Of a DNA stretch of 8,876 nucleotides, positions 1-5,991 are shown piece after piece. Made by a program: the position numbers and the translations under genes. Each line of letters opens with the position of its first letter. Within the stretch, counting starts at the first letter, position 1. Origin of the DNA: Clostridia bacterium (GTDB lineage: Bacteria > Bacillota_A > Clostridia > Oscillospirales > Acutalibacteraceae); the NCBI GenBank assembly GCA_017503305.1, contig JAFVTJ010000061.1, positions 1-8,876 of the forward strand, read 5' to 3'. The notes beneath the pieces are model-generated. The model did no database searches and was not told where the DNA came from. It saw only the letters and a program-made list of their open reading frames with translations.

Positions 1-914
1 AAAACCAAAAAGAGCTTATAAGCACCAACAATCGCGACATTGAAACCTTTGAAGCCGAGCTTAAAACCGAAAGCACCACCTTATTTGACTTGTTTGCTCC
101 CTTTAAGGCCACCGAAAGCTTTGAAGAAATTGCCGCATTGCTTGATAGCATAAAGGAAAACGCAGCCGTTCAAAAGGAATTAAAGCAAAATATTAACTAT
201 ATTTTTAAGGATATAGGCAATATTTCATACGAGCAGGTTAAGGAAAAGTTAAGTAGCGTTAACACCGATTTGCAAATTGATTTTGAACAGGTTAAGACCG
301 ATTATGAAAATCTTTTACAAGCCTTAACTAATCTTAAAACAAACGCTGCGACTATTGTGGCCGAGGTTAAAGCCCTTTCTTCAGGTGCCCAAAACCCCGA
401 AACTGTTAAAGCCAAGCTTGAAACATTGCAGCAAAAAACCGCTAATCAAAAGCAATACTGCGATTGCCTGCAGCTTGCTATGGAAGTTTTGGCCGATTCC
501 TATGCAGAGGTGCGCCAAAACTACGGTTCGGTTTTAGAAAAAGACGCAGGCGAAATTTTCGCTTCGCTCACGGGTGGCAATTATCCCAACATTTCTATTT
601 CAAAATCGTTTGACATTTTGGTAGAAAAGGCCAACGTTTTCGGCACAAAGGAGCTTGAATATCTTTCAAGCGGTACTATAGACCAAGCATATTTAAGCCT
701 ACGCTTAGCCTTATCAGAACTAATAACAAAGGATGACGAAAGTCTACCTATTATATTAGACGATGCTTTGGCACAGTACGACGATACCCGCGCCGCAACC
801 GCGCTTGAATTTTTGAAAAAATATTCTCAAAAGGGACAAATTATTCTTTTCACCTGCCACAAAGCAATGGCAGATACTGCCGAAGCTTTAAGCGCAAACA
901 AAATAACCCTATAA
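1..914 (+). CDS. SMC/YhaN-like AAA ATPase, C-terminal part (5' end outside window)
   Basis: The frame is open from base 3, so the gene starts upstream; about 303 residues are visible. The first part (to about base 560) is rich in Glu, Lys, Gln and Leu and looks like a coiled-coil arm. The end carries the C-terminal half of an ABC/SMC-type ATPase head: an LTGGNYP segment near base 570, the signature LSSGTIDQAYLSLRLAL from base 663, Walker B LPIILDDALAQYDD around 747-782 and the H-switch ILFTCH near 840. The signature followed by QxYLxLRLAL and the Asp-Asp in Walker B are typical of YhaN-type and related SbcC/RecN-like proteins, which usually pair with an SbcD/YhaO-type phosphoesterase in DNA repair. 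The partner and the Walker A motif lie outside the window, so YhaN versus SbcC cannot be settled. The TTG at base 90 is internal and not a start. A terminator follows directly. Confidence 0.8.
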   Translation, partial: NQKELISTNNRDIETFEAELKTESTTLFDLFAPFKATESFEEIAALLDSIKENAAVQKELKQNINYIFKDIGNISYEQVKEKLSSVNTDLQIDFEQVKTDYENLLQALTNLKTNAATIVAEVKALSSGAQNPETVKAKLETLQQKTANQKQYCDCLQLAMEVLADSYAEVRQNYGSVLEKDAGEIFASLTGGNYPNISISKSFDILVEKANVFGTKELEYLSSGTIDQAYLSLRLALSELITKDDESLPIILDDALAQYDDTRAATALEFLKKYSQKGQIILFTCHKAMADTAEALSANKITL

Positions 915-917
915 TAC

Positions 918-948
918 AAAAGGATGGCAAAATCGCCATCCTTTTATT
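918..948 (+). terminator. Rho-independent terminator after the ATPase gene
   Basis: An 11-base perfect stem (AAAAGGATGGC at 918-928 with GCCATCCTTTT at 935-945) encloses a 6-base loop. It begins 3 bases after the stop codon. The A-run on the left and T-run on the right could let it work in both directions. Confidence 0.85.
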
Positions 949-954
949 ATATAA

Positions 955-988
955 CAAAAGCAGTCGCGAAAATAATCACGGCTGCTTT
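955..988 (-). terminator. Terminator of the minus-strand exported-protein gene
   Basis: Arms 957-968 and 977-988 pair over 12 positions with one mismatch and one G-T pair around an 8-base loop. On the minus strand the hairpin starts 5 bases after the stop codon of the gene at 994-1593 and ends in a short U-run. It faces the terminator at 918-948, as expected between convergent genes. Confidence 0.7.
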
Positions 989-993
989 AAATT

Positions 994-1593
994 TTAACAT
1001 TCGCTTGCGCTCACAATTTCTTCTGCTATATCGCTGTAAAGCATATTATAGCCAAAAGCCGAATCTTCTGCCTCAATAAAGAGTGTTTCGCACTCTAAAG
1101 TTTCGGTGTCACCCTCTTCATAAGAGATTGTAACGTTTGTTACAACGGTATAGCTACCATCCAAATTGTCGGTCAACTTTACAATTTCGTGGCTGTAAAG
1201 TGAATAACCGCGCGGTAAAACGTAAAGGTAGCCTTCTTTATCAGATTCAAAGCTTTCATAAATTTTACCATACATATTAAAGATATAATCCTTAACGTAG
1301 GTTTCAGATATATAGGAATCTTCCGCCATATCTAAAAGCGCTAAAACCGAATTTTGAACCAAAGCTTCATCATCATAAAAATCATTATTATAAACGAAGT
1401 TGTGGTTTAACATATTTAAAAAGCGTGCTTCCAAAACAGGATTTTCGCTTTCGGGTATTTGGGCAACGGTTAATACCTTGCTTTCTTTTGTTGCGGGAGT
1501 ATTTTGCACTGTAGCATCGGTCTTAACACATGCAAAGGACAGTATTACAACGCATACTGCCAAAACAAGCGAAAAGATAACATTTTTACGCAT
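994..1593 (-). CDS. Small exported or lipid-anchored protein of unknown function
   Basis: The product has 199 residues and I do not recognise its family with certainty. The N-terminus is a signal peptide: MRKN, then a hydrophobic stretch at about 5-21, then Ala-Cys at 21-22. Cys22 could be a lipidation site, but the residues before it (LSFAC) fit the lipobox poorly, so cleavage by signal peptidase I is also possible. A Thr/Ser/Pro-rich linker follows (about 24-45), then a soluble domain rich in Tyr, Asp and Glu. The segment GYLYVLPRGYSLYSHEIV (121-138) and the repeated T/V/Y strands after it suggest a small beta-rich extracellular domain. The ATG start is well supported: AAGGAGG lies 7 bases upstream (1601-1607). 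It is the only minus-strand gene in the window and is transcribed alone. Confidence 0.75.
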   Translation of the reverse strand: MRKNVIFSLVLAVCVVILSFACVKTDATVQNTPATKESKVLTVAQIPESENPVLEARFLNMLNHNFVYNNDFYDDEALVQNSVLALLDMAEDSYISETYVKDYIFNMYGKIYESFESDKEGYLYVLPRGYSLYSHEIVKLTDNLDGSYTVVTNVTISYEEGDTETLECETLFIEAEDSAFGYNMLYSDIAEEIVSASEC

Positions 1594-1622
1594 AATACCG
1601 CCTCCTTAATCTTTATATTCTA

Positions 1623-1652
1623 ATTATACACACACACCATTAAAATTACCAA
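1623..1652 (-). promoter_or_regulatory. Candidate sigma-A promoter for the exported-protein gene
   Basis: On the minus strand there is a perfect TATAAT (1623-1628) with TTGGTA (1647-1652) 18 bases upstream as a 4-of-6 -35 box. The -10 box is about 30 bases before the ATG. The -35 box is the weaker part. Confidence 0.55.
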
Positions 1653-1680
1653 AAACAATTCAGTTACAAATGATTTCACC

Positions 1681-1741
1681 TTTGTAATTTTTAAGCCAAA
1701 TTTTTGTTTAAAAATTAACAATTTGTAATTTTTAAGGCCAA
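1681..1741. repeat. Direct repeat pair TTTGTAATTTTTAAG(G)CCAA
   Basis: Copy 1 is at 1681-1699 and copy 2 at 1722-1741; they differ by one extra G in copy 2. The copies start 41 bases apart, close to four helical turns, so a bound protein would meet both on the same DNA face. They lie upstream of the -35 box of the minus-strand gene and about 100 bases upstream of the EF-G-like promoter. A role as a binding site is inference. Confidence 0.6.
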
Positions 1742-1768
1742 CTTTAAAAATTTTCAATAAAAGTTGGC
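1737..1768. repeat. Inverted repeat GCCAACTTT / AAAGTTGGC
   Basis: Nine-base perfect arms at 1737-1745 and 1760-1768 flank a 14-base A/T loop. The left arm overlaps the end of the second direct-repeat copy. It could be an operator or a structure in read-through RNA. There is no upstream plus-strand gene for it to terminate. Confidence 0.45.
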
Positions 1769-1840
1769 TCGTACATTTTTGCATATTGCATAATTTATCA
1801 ATTTTAAATAATTTTTTTCAAACGTTGTTAAAAATTTTGG

Positions 1841-1869
1841 TTGTATTTACTAAAAAAGTGTGGTATACT
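1841..1869 (+). promoter_or_regulatory. Extended -10 promoter of the EF-G-like gene
   Basis: TTGTAT (1841-1846), a 17-base spacer, then TATACT (1864-1869) preceded by TG at 1861-1862 make an extended -10 promoter. Transcription would start near 1876. This excludes the upstream in-frame TTG at 1841 as a start codon, because it lies inside the -35 box. Confidence 0.65.
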
Positions 1870-1893
1870 ATGTTTTGTAAACATTTTTCACTT

Positions 1894-1900
1894 AAAGGAG
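1894..1900 (+). promoter_or_regulatory. Ribosome binding site fixing the EF-G-like start
   Basis: AAAGGAG lies 9 bases before the TTG at 1910. No other candidate start in this frame has both a Shine-Dalgarno site and a position after the promoter. Confidence 0.7.
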
Positions 1901-1909
1901 TGCATCAAA

Positions 1910-3946
1910 TTGAAAGATTATCCCCAAAATGCCATTCGCAACGTTGCCCTTTTAGGTCACGGCGGAGCGGGCAAAACCACCTTGGCTGACGCCATTTTAT
2001 ATTACGGAAAGGCTACTGACCGTATTGGTAAAATCGGTGACAGCACCACAGTGATGGATTTTGATGCCGAAGAAAAGAAACGTAAAACATCTGTCTCAAC
2101 TTCGGTTTACTCGCTCGAGCTTGGCGCAAGTAAACTTAACCTTATAGACGCCCCCGGTCTTTTTGACTTTGCAGGCGGTGTATGTGAAGCATTAACCGCA
2201 GCCGACAGTGCTATTATTACCATTTCGGGTAAATCGGGCCTTACCGTTGGCGCAAAGCAGGCTTTTGATAAAGCCCGCGCCTTGAAGAAGAGCATTGCCT
2301 TCTTTATTGGTAAGCTTGATTCTTCACACGCTCATTTTTATAGAGTATTGTCTGCATTAGCAGGTCAATACGGCGCAATTATCTGCCCTGTTATAGTTCC
2401 ATATATTGAAAACGAACAGGTTAAATGCTACATAAACCTTATTGAAAACAAAGCTTATGCTTGTAATGGTCTTGAAATTAAAGAAATGCGCCTTCCCGTA
2501 AGCGGCGAAGTCGATAATATGAGAAGCATGCTTTTGGAAGCTATTGCCACCGCTGATGAAGACCTTATGGAAAAATACTTCGCAGGTGAAGAATTCACCA
2601 CTGAAGAAATGCTTCACGGCTTAGCAATTGGTGTGAAGTCGGGTGATATTTGCCCCGTTTACAGCGGTGTGCAACAAAACGGCGATGCTGTTCCTATGAT
2701 GGTTGACAGCCTTTTACAAATTTTACCCGCAGTTTCGGATTGTAAGTATATCGACGCCCAAGGCGAAGAAAAAACCTTTGATGCAAACGGCGATGCCGCA
2801 TTGTGTGTATTTAAAACCATTGCCGACCCGTTTGTTGGCAAGCTTTCATACTTTAAGGTTTTATCCGGCGCGATTAAGAATGATATTCGCTTAACTAACA
2901 ATCGTACCGGCAACGAAGAACGCCTTTCCAAGATTATGTGGCTTAAGGCCTCCAAGCAGGAAGATGCCGCCACCATTACCGCAGGTGATATTGGTGCCGT
3001 TGCAAAGCTTGGCAACGTTTTAACAGGCGATACCTTATCCTTAAAGGGTGATTTAGCTATTGCTCCTATCGCCTTCCCACGCCCCAATCTTTCAGTTGCG
3101 GTTTATCCCAAAGCTAAGGGCGATGAAGAAAAAATTGCAGGCGCCTTTAACCGTATGGCTGAAGAAGATCCCACAATTGCAGTTTACAACGATAAAGAAA
3201 CCAAAGAGTTTATTTTGTCTGCTCTTGGTGAACAACATATCGACGTTATCGTTTCTCGCTTAAAGGCAAAATTCGGTGCTGAGGCTGACCTTAAAAAGCC
3301 GAAGATTGCTTACCGCGAAACCATTCGCAAAACCGTTCAAATTCAGGGCCGCCATAAGAAACAATCCGGCGGTCACGGTCAGTTTGGCGACGTTTGGATT
3401 CGTTTTGAGCCTTGCGACAGTCAAGAACTCGTTTTCTGTGAAGAAGTATTCGGTGGCGCAGTTCCCAAGAACTTCTTCCCCGCTGTTGAAAAGGGTCTTA
3501 AGGATTCTTGCCAAAAGGGTGTTCTTGCAGGCTATCCGATGGTTGGTCTTAAGGCTACACTTTACGATGGCTCTTACCACCCGGTTGACTCTTCAGAAAT
3601 GTCCTTCAAGATGGCAGCTTCTATTGCTTATAAGGATGGTATCCCGCAGGCCAATCCCGTATTGTTAGAACCCATTGGCACCTTGAAGGTACTAGTTCCC
3701 GATGATGTGCTTGGCGACGTTATTGGTGATATTAACAAGCGCCGTGGCAGAATTATTGGTATGAACCCTTGCGAAAACAAAATGCAAGAAATTATTGGTG
3801 AAGTTCCGATTGCCGAAATGTCTGACTTCTCAACTTCAATGCGTTCTATTACACAAGGTACCGCAACCTTTACCTTGGAAATCGAAAGATATGAAGAGGT
3901 TCCCGCACAGATTGCCGCAAAGGTTATTGAAAGCGCAAAAGAATAA
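1910..3946 (+). CDS. Elongation factor G-like GTPase (EF-G paralogue)
   Basis: With the TTG start at 1910 the product has 678 residues, close to EF-G length. The N-terminus reads MKDYPQNAIRNVALLGHGGAGKTTL, normal for this family. Domain order is as in EF-G: the GTPase domain has P-loop GHGGAGKT (16-23) and G3 DAPGLFDF (80-87); domain II lies near 295-385; domain III has EEDPTIAV (418-425) and LGEQHIDV (439-446); domain IV has SGGHGQFGDVWI (486-497) and GSYHPVDSSE (554-563); the domain V end has DFSTSMRSITQGTATFTLE (639-657). His557 at the domain IV tip matches the functionally important His of EF-G. The GTPase departs from canonical EF-G: DTPGH is DAPGL, RGITI is replaced, and NKxD is GKLD (134-137). 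This fits the EF-G-like paralogue group (FusA2 type) and not the main fusA or TetM. It probably acts on the ribosome, but its step is unknown. It is transcribed alone. Confidence 0.9.
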   Translation: MKDYPQNAIRNVALLGHGGAGKTTLADAILYYGKATDRIGKIGDSTTVMDFDAEEKKRKTSVSTSVYSLELGASKLNLIDAPGLFDFAGGVCEALTAADSAIITISGKSGLTVGAKQAFDKARALKKSIAFFIGKLDSSHAHFYRVLSALAGQYGAIICPVIVPYIENEQVKCYINLIENKAYACNGLEIKEMRLPVSGEVDNMRSMLLEAIATADEDLMEKYFAGEEFTTEEMLHGLAIGVKSGDICPVYSGVQQNGDAVPMMVDSLLQILPAVSDCKYIDAQGEEKTFDANGDAALCVFKTIADPFVGKLSYFKVLSGAIKNDIRLTNNRTGNEERLSKIMWLKASKQEDAATITAGDIGAVAKLGNVLTGDTLSLKGDLAIAPIAFPRPNLSVAVYPKAKGDEEKIAGAFNRMAEEDPTIAVYNDKETKEFILSALGEQHIDVIVSRLKAKFGAEADLKKPKIAYRETIRKTVQIQGRHKKQSGGHGQFGDVWIRFEPCDSQELVFCEEVFGGAVPKNFFPAVEKGLKDSCQKGVLAGYPMVGLKATLYDGSYHPVDSSEMSFKMAASIAYKDGIPQANPVLLEPIGTLKVLVPDDVLGDVIGDINKRRGRIIGMNPCENKMQEIIGEVPIAEMSDFSTSMRSITQGTATFTLEIERYEEVPAQIAAKVIESAKE

Positions 3947-3961
3947 TAAATAAAAAAGAAA

Positions 3962-3994
3962 AGAAGCCGTGAAAACACGGCTTCTCTTCTTTTT
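3962..3994 (+). terminator. Rho-independent terminator after the EF-G-like gene
   Basis: A perfect 10-base stem (3962-3971 with 3976-3985) encloses an AAAA loop and is followed by a T-rich run to 3994. It begins 16 bases after the stop codon. Confidence 0.9.
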
Positions 3995-4005
3995 AAGGGG
4001 AGAAA

Positions 4006-4032
4006 ATTTTTAAAACTTATGGTTTTAAAAAT
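4006..4032. repeat. A/T-rich inverted repeat between terminator and next gene
   Basis: ATTTTTAAAAC (4006-4016) and GTTTTAAAAAT (4022-4032) are perfect 11-base arms around a 5-base loop. Nearly all pairs are A-T, so the structure is weak in RNA. Function unknown; chance is possible. Confidence 0.35.
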
Positions 4033-4068
4033 ATACCTTTGGGTTGCGGCTTCCCTTGGGTACAAATT

Positions 4069-4074
4069 TATAAT
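4069..4074 (+). promoter_or_regulatory. Possible -10 box upstream of the M23 gene
   Basis: A perfect TATAAT lies about 100 bases before the ATG, but the only -35 candidate (TTGCGG, 4044-4049) is poor and 19 bases away. If the gene is sporulation-controlled, a different sigma factor and promoter would be expected; I could not find a convincing one. Confidence 0.3.
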
Positions 4075-4174
4075 ACACTAAAATTGTTGCCGTTTTATTA
4101 ACAAATTTTAAAATTTTTTAAAGAATATATATTCCTTCTTTCGTCAATAATACTTTTGAAAGGAAGGATTTAAA

Positions 4175-4888
4175 ATGAAATATACGCAATACTCCCGAAA
4201 ACGCTCGGGTAGTTCGGCTTTTTATATTGTTATCGCCCTTTGCCTTGTTGTTATAGGCGTTATAGCTTGGTTTGCTTTTAAAGCAATGCAAAATAACGAC
4301 AATACTATGCAGCGCGACACATCTTCTGTTAAAAGCGAATTTGAAAGTAAAATTGACGAATTTTCCAGCGACTTTAATTCATATATTGAAAGTGAGCCCT
4401 CTACCCCATCGCAAATGCCAGGCAACAACAGTTCAGCTAATAAGCCGGCAAAAAACGAACATCCAACTTCTACCGAAACCGAAAAGGTTAAGGCATATTC
4501 AATGCCCGTAAACGGCGAGATTTTAAAGGATTTTAGCACTAAAGCCTTGCAATATTCGGCAACCTTTAACGATATGCGTATGCATGCCGCGGTGGATATT
4601 GCCGCCTTAGAGGGCACTATGGTAAGTGCTTGCTGCGACGGTATTGTAAAGGAAGTTGAAGCAAGCTCCGATTTTGGCAAAACCGTTACTGTTGACCACG
4701 GCGACGGGCTTGTTATTAAATATTGCGGACTTAAAAACGTAACCGCCGAAAAAGATACTCCTGTTAAAATGGGCGATAGCCTAGGTGCTGTGGGAACTAT
4801 CCCTTCGGAATGTGCCGACCAAAGCCACCTGCACTTAGAAGCCTACCAAAACGGAAAAGCAATATCTATTTTAAGCTTTTTTGATTAA
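4175..4888 (+). CDS. Membrane-anchored M23/LytM family protein, SpoIIQ-like
   Basis: The product has 237 residues. A short basic N-terminus is followed by one membrane segment (about 15-36), an acidic then Ser/Pro/Thr-rich linker (about 40-105) and an extracytoplasmic LytM domain (about 108-237). The zinc-ligand positions of M23 peptidases are present: H137-x3-D141 and H218-x-H220 (SHLHLE). The usual YxHL motif is YCGL (183-186), so the His often found there is missing, as in SpoIIQ-type proteins. The segment QYSATFNDMRMHAAVDIAA also resembles the SpoIIQ motif before the first His. In sporulation SpoIIQ sits in the forespore membrane and docks to SpoIIIAH across the intermembrane space. Whether this protein is SpoIIQ or a general cell-wall hydrolase is not proven; no sporulation neighbour is in the window. 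The ATG is supported by AGGAAGG 7 bases upstream (4161-4167). Confidence 0.8.
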   Translation: MKYTQYSRKRSGSSAFYIVIALCLVVIGVIAWFAFKAMQNNDNTMQRDTSSVKSEFESKIDEFSSDFNSYIESEPSTPSQMPGNNSSANKPAKNEHPTSTETEKVKAYSMPVNGEILKDFSTKALQYSATFNDMRMHAAVDIAALEGTMVSACCDGIVKEVEASSDFGKTVTVDHGDGLVIKYCGLKNVTAEKDTPVKMGDSLGAVGTIPSECADQSHLHLEAYQNGKAISILSFFD

Positions 4889-4924
4889 CTGCCCTCGGAA
4901 AAATTTATCGTTTAGGGGCGAGAG

Positions 4925-4955
4925 AAAGCGCTGTCTTCTTGACAGCGTTTTTCTT
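4925..4955 (+). terminator. Rho-independent terminator after the M23 gene
   Basis: The stem CGCTGTC (4929-4935) with GACAGCG (4941-4947), extended by an A-run against a T-run, encloses a TTCTT loop and ends in a T-rich tract. The next promoter starts 4 bases later. Confidence 0.85.
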
Positions 4956-4958
4956 TTG

Positions 4959-4987
4959 TTGACAAATTGTGCCAAAACCCTTAAAAT
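4959..4987 (+). promoter_or_regulatory. Sigma-A promoter of the lipid kinase gene
   Basis: A perfect TTGACA (4959-4964), a 17-base spacer and TAAAAT (4982-4987) form a strong promoter about 30 bases before the ATG at 5018. A TATAAT at 4987-4992 is too far from the -35 box (22 bases) to be the better choice. Confidence 0.75.
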
Positions 4988-5017
4988 ATAATATATATGC
5001 TATGAAGGGTGGATTCT

Positions 5018-5884
5018 ATGAAGTACGTAATTCTTTATAACCCGCACTCCTGCGGAGAAAAAGGCCTTAAAATTGCTAAGGAAATTGAAAAGCTTATGGG
5101 CGACCATAACTATTCCTATATTGACCTTACAAGCATTGATTCCCTTAACGACTTTATTTCCAACCTTTCACCCGAAACCGATATTATTTTAACCGGTGGC
5201 GACGGTAGCCTTAACAGCTTTGTTAACCAAACTGAAAATCTTAAAAGAAATATTTATTTTTACGCTTCAGGCAGCGGCAACGATTTTGCCCGCGATATAA
5301 ACTTTAAAAAACGCACTACTCCCATTCGCATAAACGATTACATACAAAATCTTCCCACAGCCGAAATTGACGGCAAGGTTTATAAATTTGTAAACTGCAT
5401 CGGCTCCGGTATGGATGGTTACTGCTGTGGCGAGGTTGAAAGGCTTCGCAAAATTTCCAAACGACGCGGCAATTACCTTTTTGCCGCTATTAAAGCCCTG
5501 CTTTATGCCTACAAGCCCTGTACTGCCTTTGTTAATGCCGACGGCGTTGAATACACCTTTAAAAATGCGTGGCTTGTACCTATAATGAACGGTCGCTATT
5601 TTGGTGGTGGATTTATGGCCGCTCCCGATCAAAACCGCATGAACCAAAATAAAACCATTTCGCTTGTGGCGATGTACAGTAGGAACTTTTTCAAAATCGT
5701 GACTGCTTTATTGCTGATTATGAAAGGTAAGCACACAAAGCTTAAAAGCATGATAAAGGTAATCGAGGGCCACAATTTCACAGTAAAGCTCGCTCGCCCC
5801 GCAACCTTACAAATTGATGGCGAAACAATCCCCAATATTGGCGAATATTCGGTTTCTTCCGCAAGGGAAACTGTAACACTATAA
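5018..5884 (+). CDS. Diacylglycerol kinase-family lipid kinase (YegS/BmrU type)
   Basis: The 288-residue product has the expected length and motif order of bacterial DAGK-catalytic-domain lipid kinases. These soluble or membrane-associated enzymes use ATP to phosphorylate diacylglycerol or a related lipid. Visible motifs are the N-terminal strand ILYNPHS (5-11), the nucleotide-binding loop TGGDGSLN (59-66, usually GGDGT), SGSGNDFAR (84-92), FVNCIGSGMDG (124-134), the NGRYFGGGF metal/substrate segment (191-199) and LQIDGE (264-269) near the C-terminus. The usual Asp-Gly after the APxA stretch is replaced by PDQNRMNQ (203-210), a small departure that may matter for activity. The ATG at 5018 is preferred over the GTG at 5009 because GAAGGGTGG (5004-5012) sits at proper distance from it and overlaps the GTG. 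The gene is monocistronic. The exact lipid cannot be told. Confidence 0.88.
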   Translation: MKYVILYNPHSCGEKGLKIAKEIEKLMGDHNYSYIDLTSIDSLNDFISNLSPETDIILTGGDGSLNSFVNQTENLKRNIYFYASGSGNDFARDINFKKRTTPIRINDYIQNLPTAEIDGKVYKFVNCIGSGMDGYCCGEVERLRKISKRRGNYLFAAIKALLYAYKPCTAFVNADGVEYTFKNAWLVPIMNGRYFGGGFMAAPDQNRMNQNKTISLVAMYSRNFFKIVTALLLIMKGKHTKLKSMIKVIEGHNFTVKLARPATLQIDGETIPNIGEYSVSSARETVTL

Positions 5885-5917
5885 AAACTCGGATTTTTCC
5901 GAGTTTTTTTATTTTTT
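5883..5917 (+). terminator. Rho-independent terminator overlapping the kinase stop codon
   Basis: Arms 5883-5893 and 5898-5908 pair perfectly around a TTTT loop, with a long T-run after. The A-run of the left arm includes the last bases of the TAA stop. It separates the kinase from the regulator operon. Confidence 0.88.
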
Positions 5918-5919
5918 TA

Positions 5920-5947
5920 TTGACTTTTTAATTTATTTATATATAAT
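5920..5947 (+). promoter_or_regulatory. Sigma-A promoter of the regulator-importer operon
   Basis: TTGACT (5920-5925), a 16-base spacer and a perfect TATAAT (5942-5947) predict a start near 5954. It is the only good promoter seen before the four-gene cluster. Confidence 0.7.
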
Positions 5948-5959
5948 ATAAGTGAAAAG

Positions 5960-5975
5960 TGTCTTATTTAAGACA
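5960..5975. promoter_or_regulatory. Palindromic operator candidate, TGTCTTA-TT-TAAGACA
   Basis: Perfect 7-base arms flank a 2-base centre, 16 bases in total. The TGT-N10-ACA layout has the same half-site spacing as Crp/Fnr-family sites (TGTGA-N6-TCACA). It lies about 6-22 bases after the predicted transcription start and just before the ribosome binding site, so a bound protein should block the promoter. Autorepression by the regulator encoded next is inference. Confidence 0.6.
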
Positions 5976-5980
5976 GTTTT

Positions 5981-5987
5981 GGAGGTG
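5981..5987 (+). promoter_or_regulatory. Ribosome binding site fixing the regulator start
   Basis: GGAGGTG precedes the TTG at 5992 by a normal spacing. The in-frame GTG at 5959 is excluded because it overlaps the palindrome, lies close to the predicted transcription start and has no Shine-Dalgarno site. Confidence 0.7.
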
Positions 5988-5991
5988 TAGC

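Larger units (their letters stand above)
1594..1909. other. Divergent A/T-rich regulatory region with repeats
   Basis: This gap separates two divergent genes and holds no convincing coding region. It carries the two promoters, a near-identical direct repeat (1681-1699 and 1722-1741), an inverted pair TTACAAA-N10-TTTGTAA (1664-1687), a 10-base inverted repeat (1708-1717 with 1726-1735) and a 9-base stem (1737-1745 with 1760-1768). Much of it is A/T-rich, so some of the symmetry may be chance. No riboswitch fold was recognised. Confidence 0.6.

Noticed and set aside
1841..1909. N-terminal extension of the EF-G-like protein from the TTG at 1841
   Set aside because: The TTG lies in the -35 box and the -10 box is downstream of it. 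The TTG at 1910 has a Shine-Dalgarno site and gives the N-terminus normal for the family.
2659..3087. Long open frame on the minus strand inside the EF-G-like gene
   Set aside because: It lies wholly within a well-supported gene, has no ribosome binding site, and its translation resembles no protein family. The same applies to other antisense frames inside the large genes.
4036..4075. Possible forespore sigma factor promoter before the SpoIIQ-like gene
   Set aside because: GGGTACAAA resembles a sigma-F -10 box only with a mismatch, and no fitting -35 box lies at the right distance.
4019..4081. 20-codon open frame (starts MVLKIYLWVAAS) after the EF-G terminator
   Set aside because: The only Shine-Dalgarno-like run (AAGGGGAG, 3995-4002) is about 16 bases from the ATG, too far, and the frame is too short to support without conservation data.
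4929..4947. TGTC...GACA symmetry resembling the palindrome at 5960-5975
   Set aside because: The spacing differs and the element is the stem of a typical terminator, so it is not a second operator.
5959..5991. N-terminal extension of the regulator from the GTG at 5959
   Set aside because: It overlaps the palindrome, has no ribosome binding site and is too close to the predicted transcription start. GGAGGTG points to the TTG at 5992.
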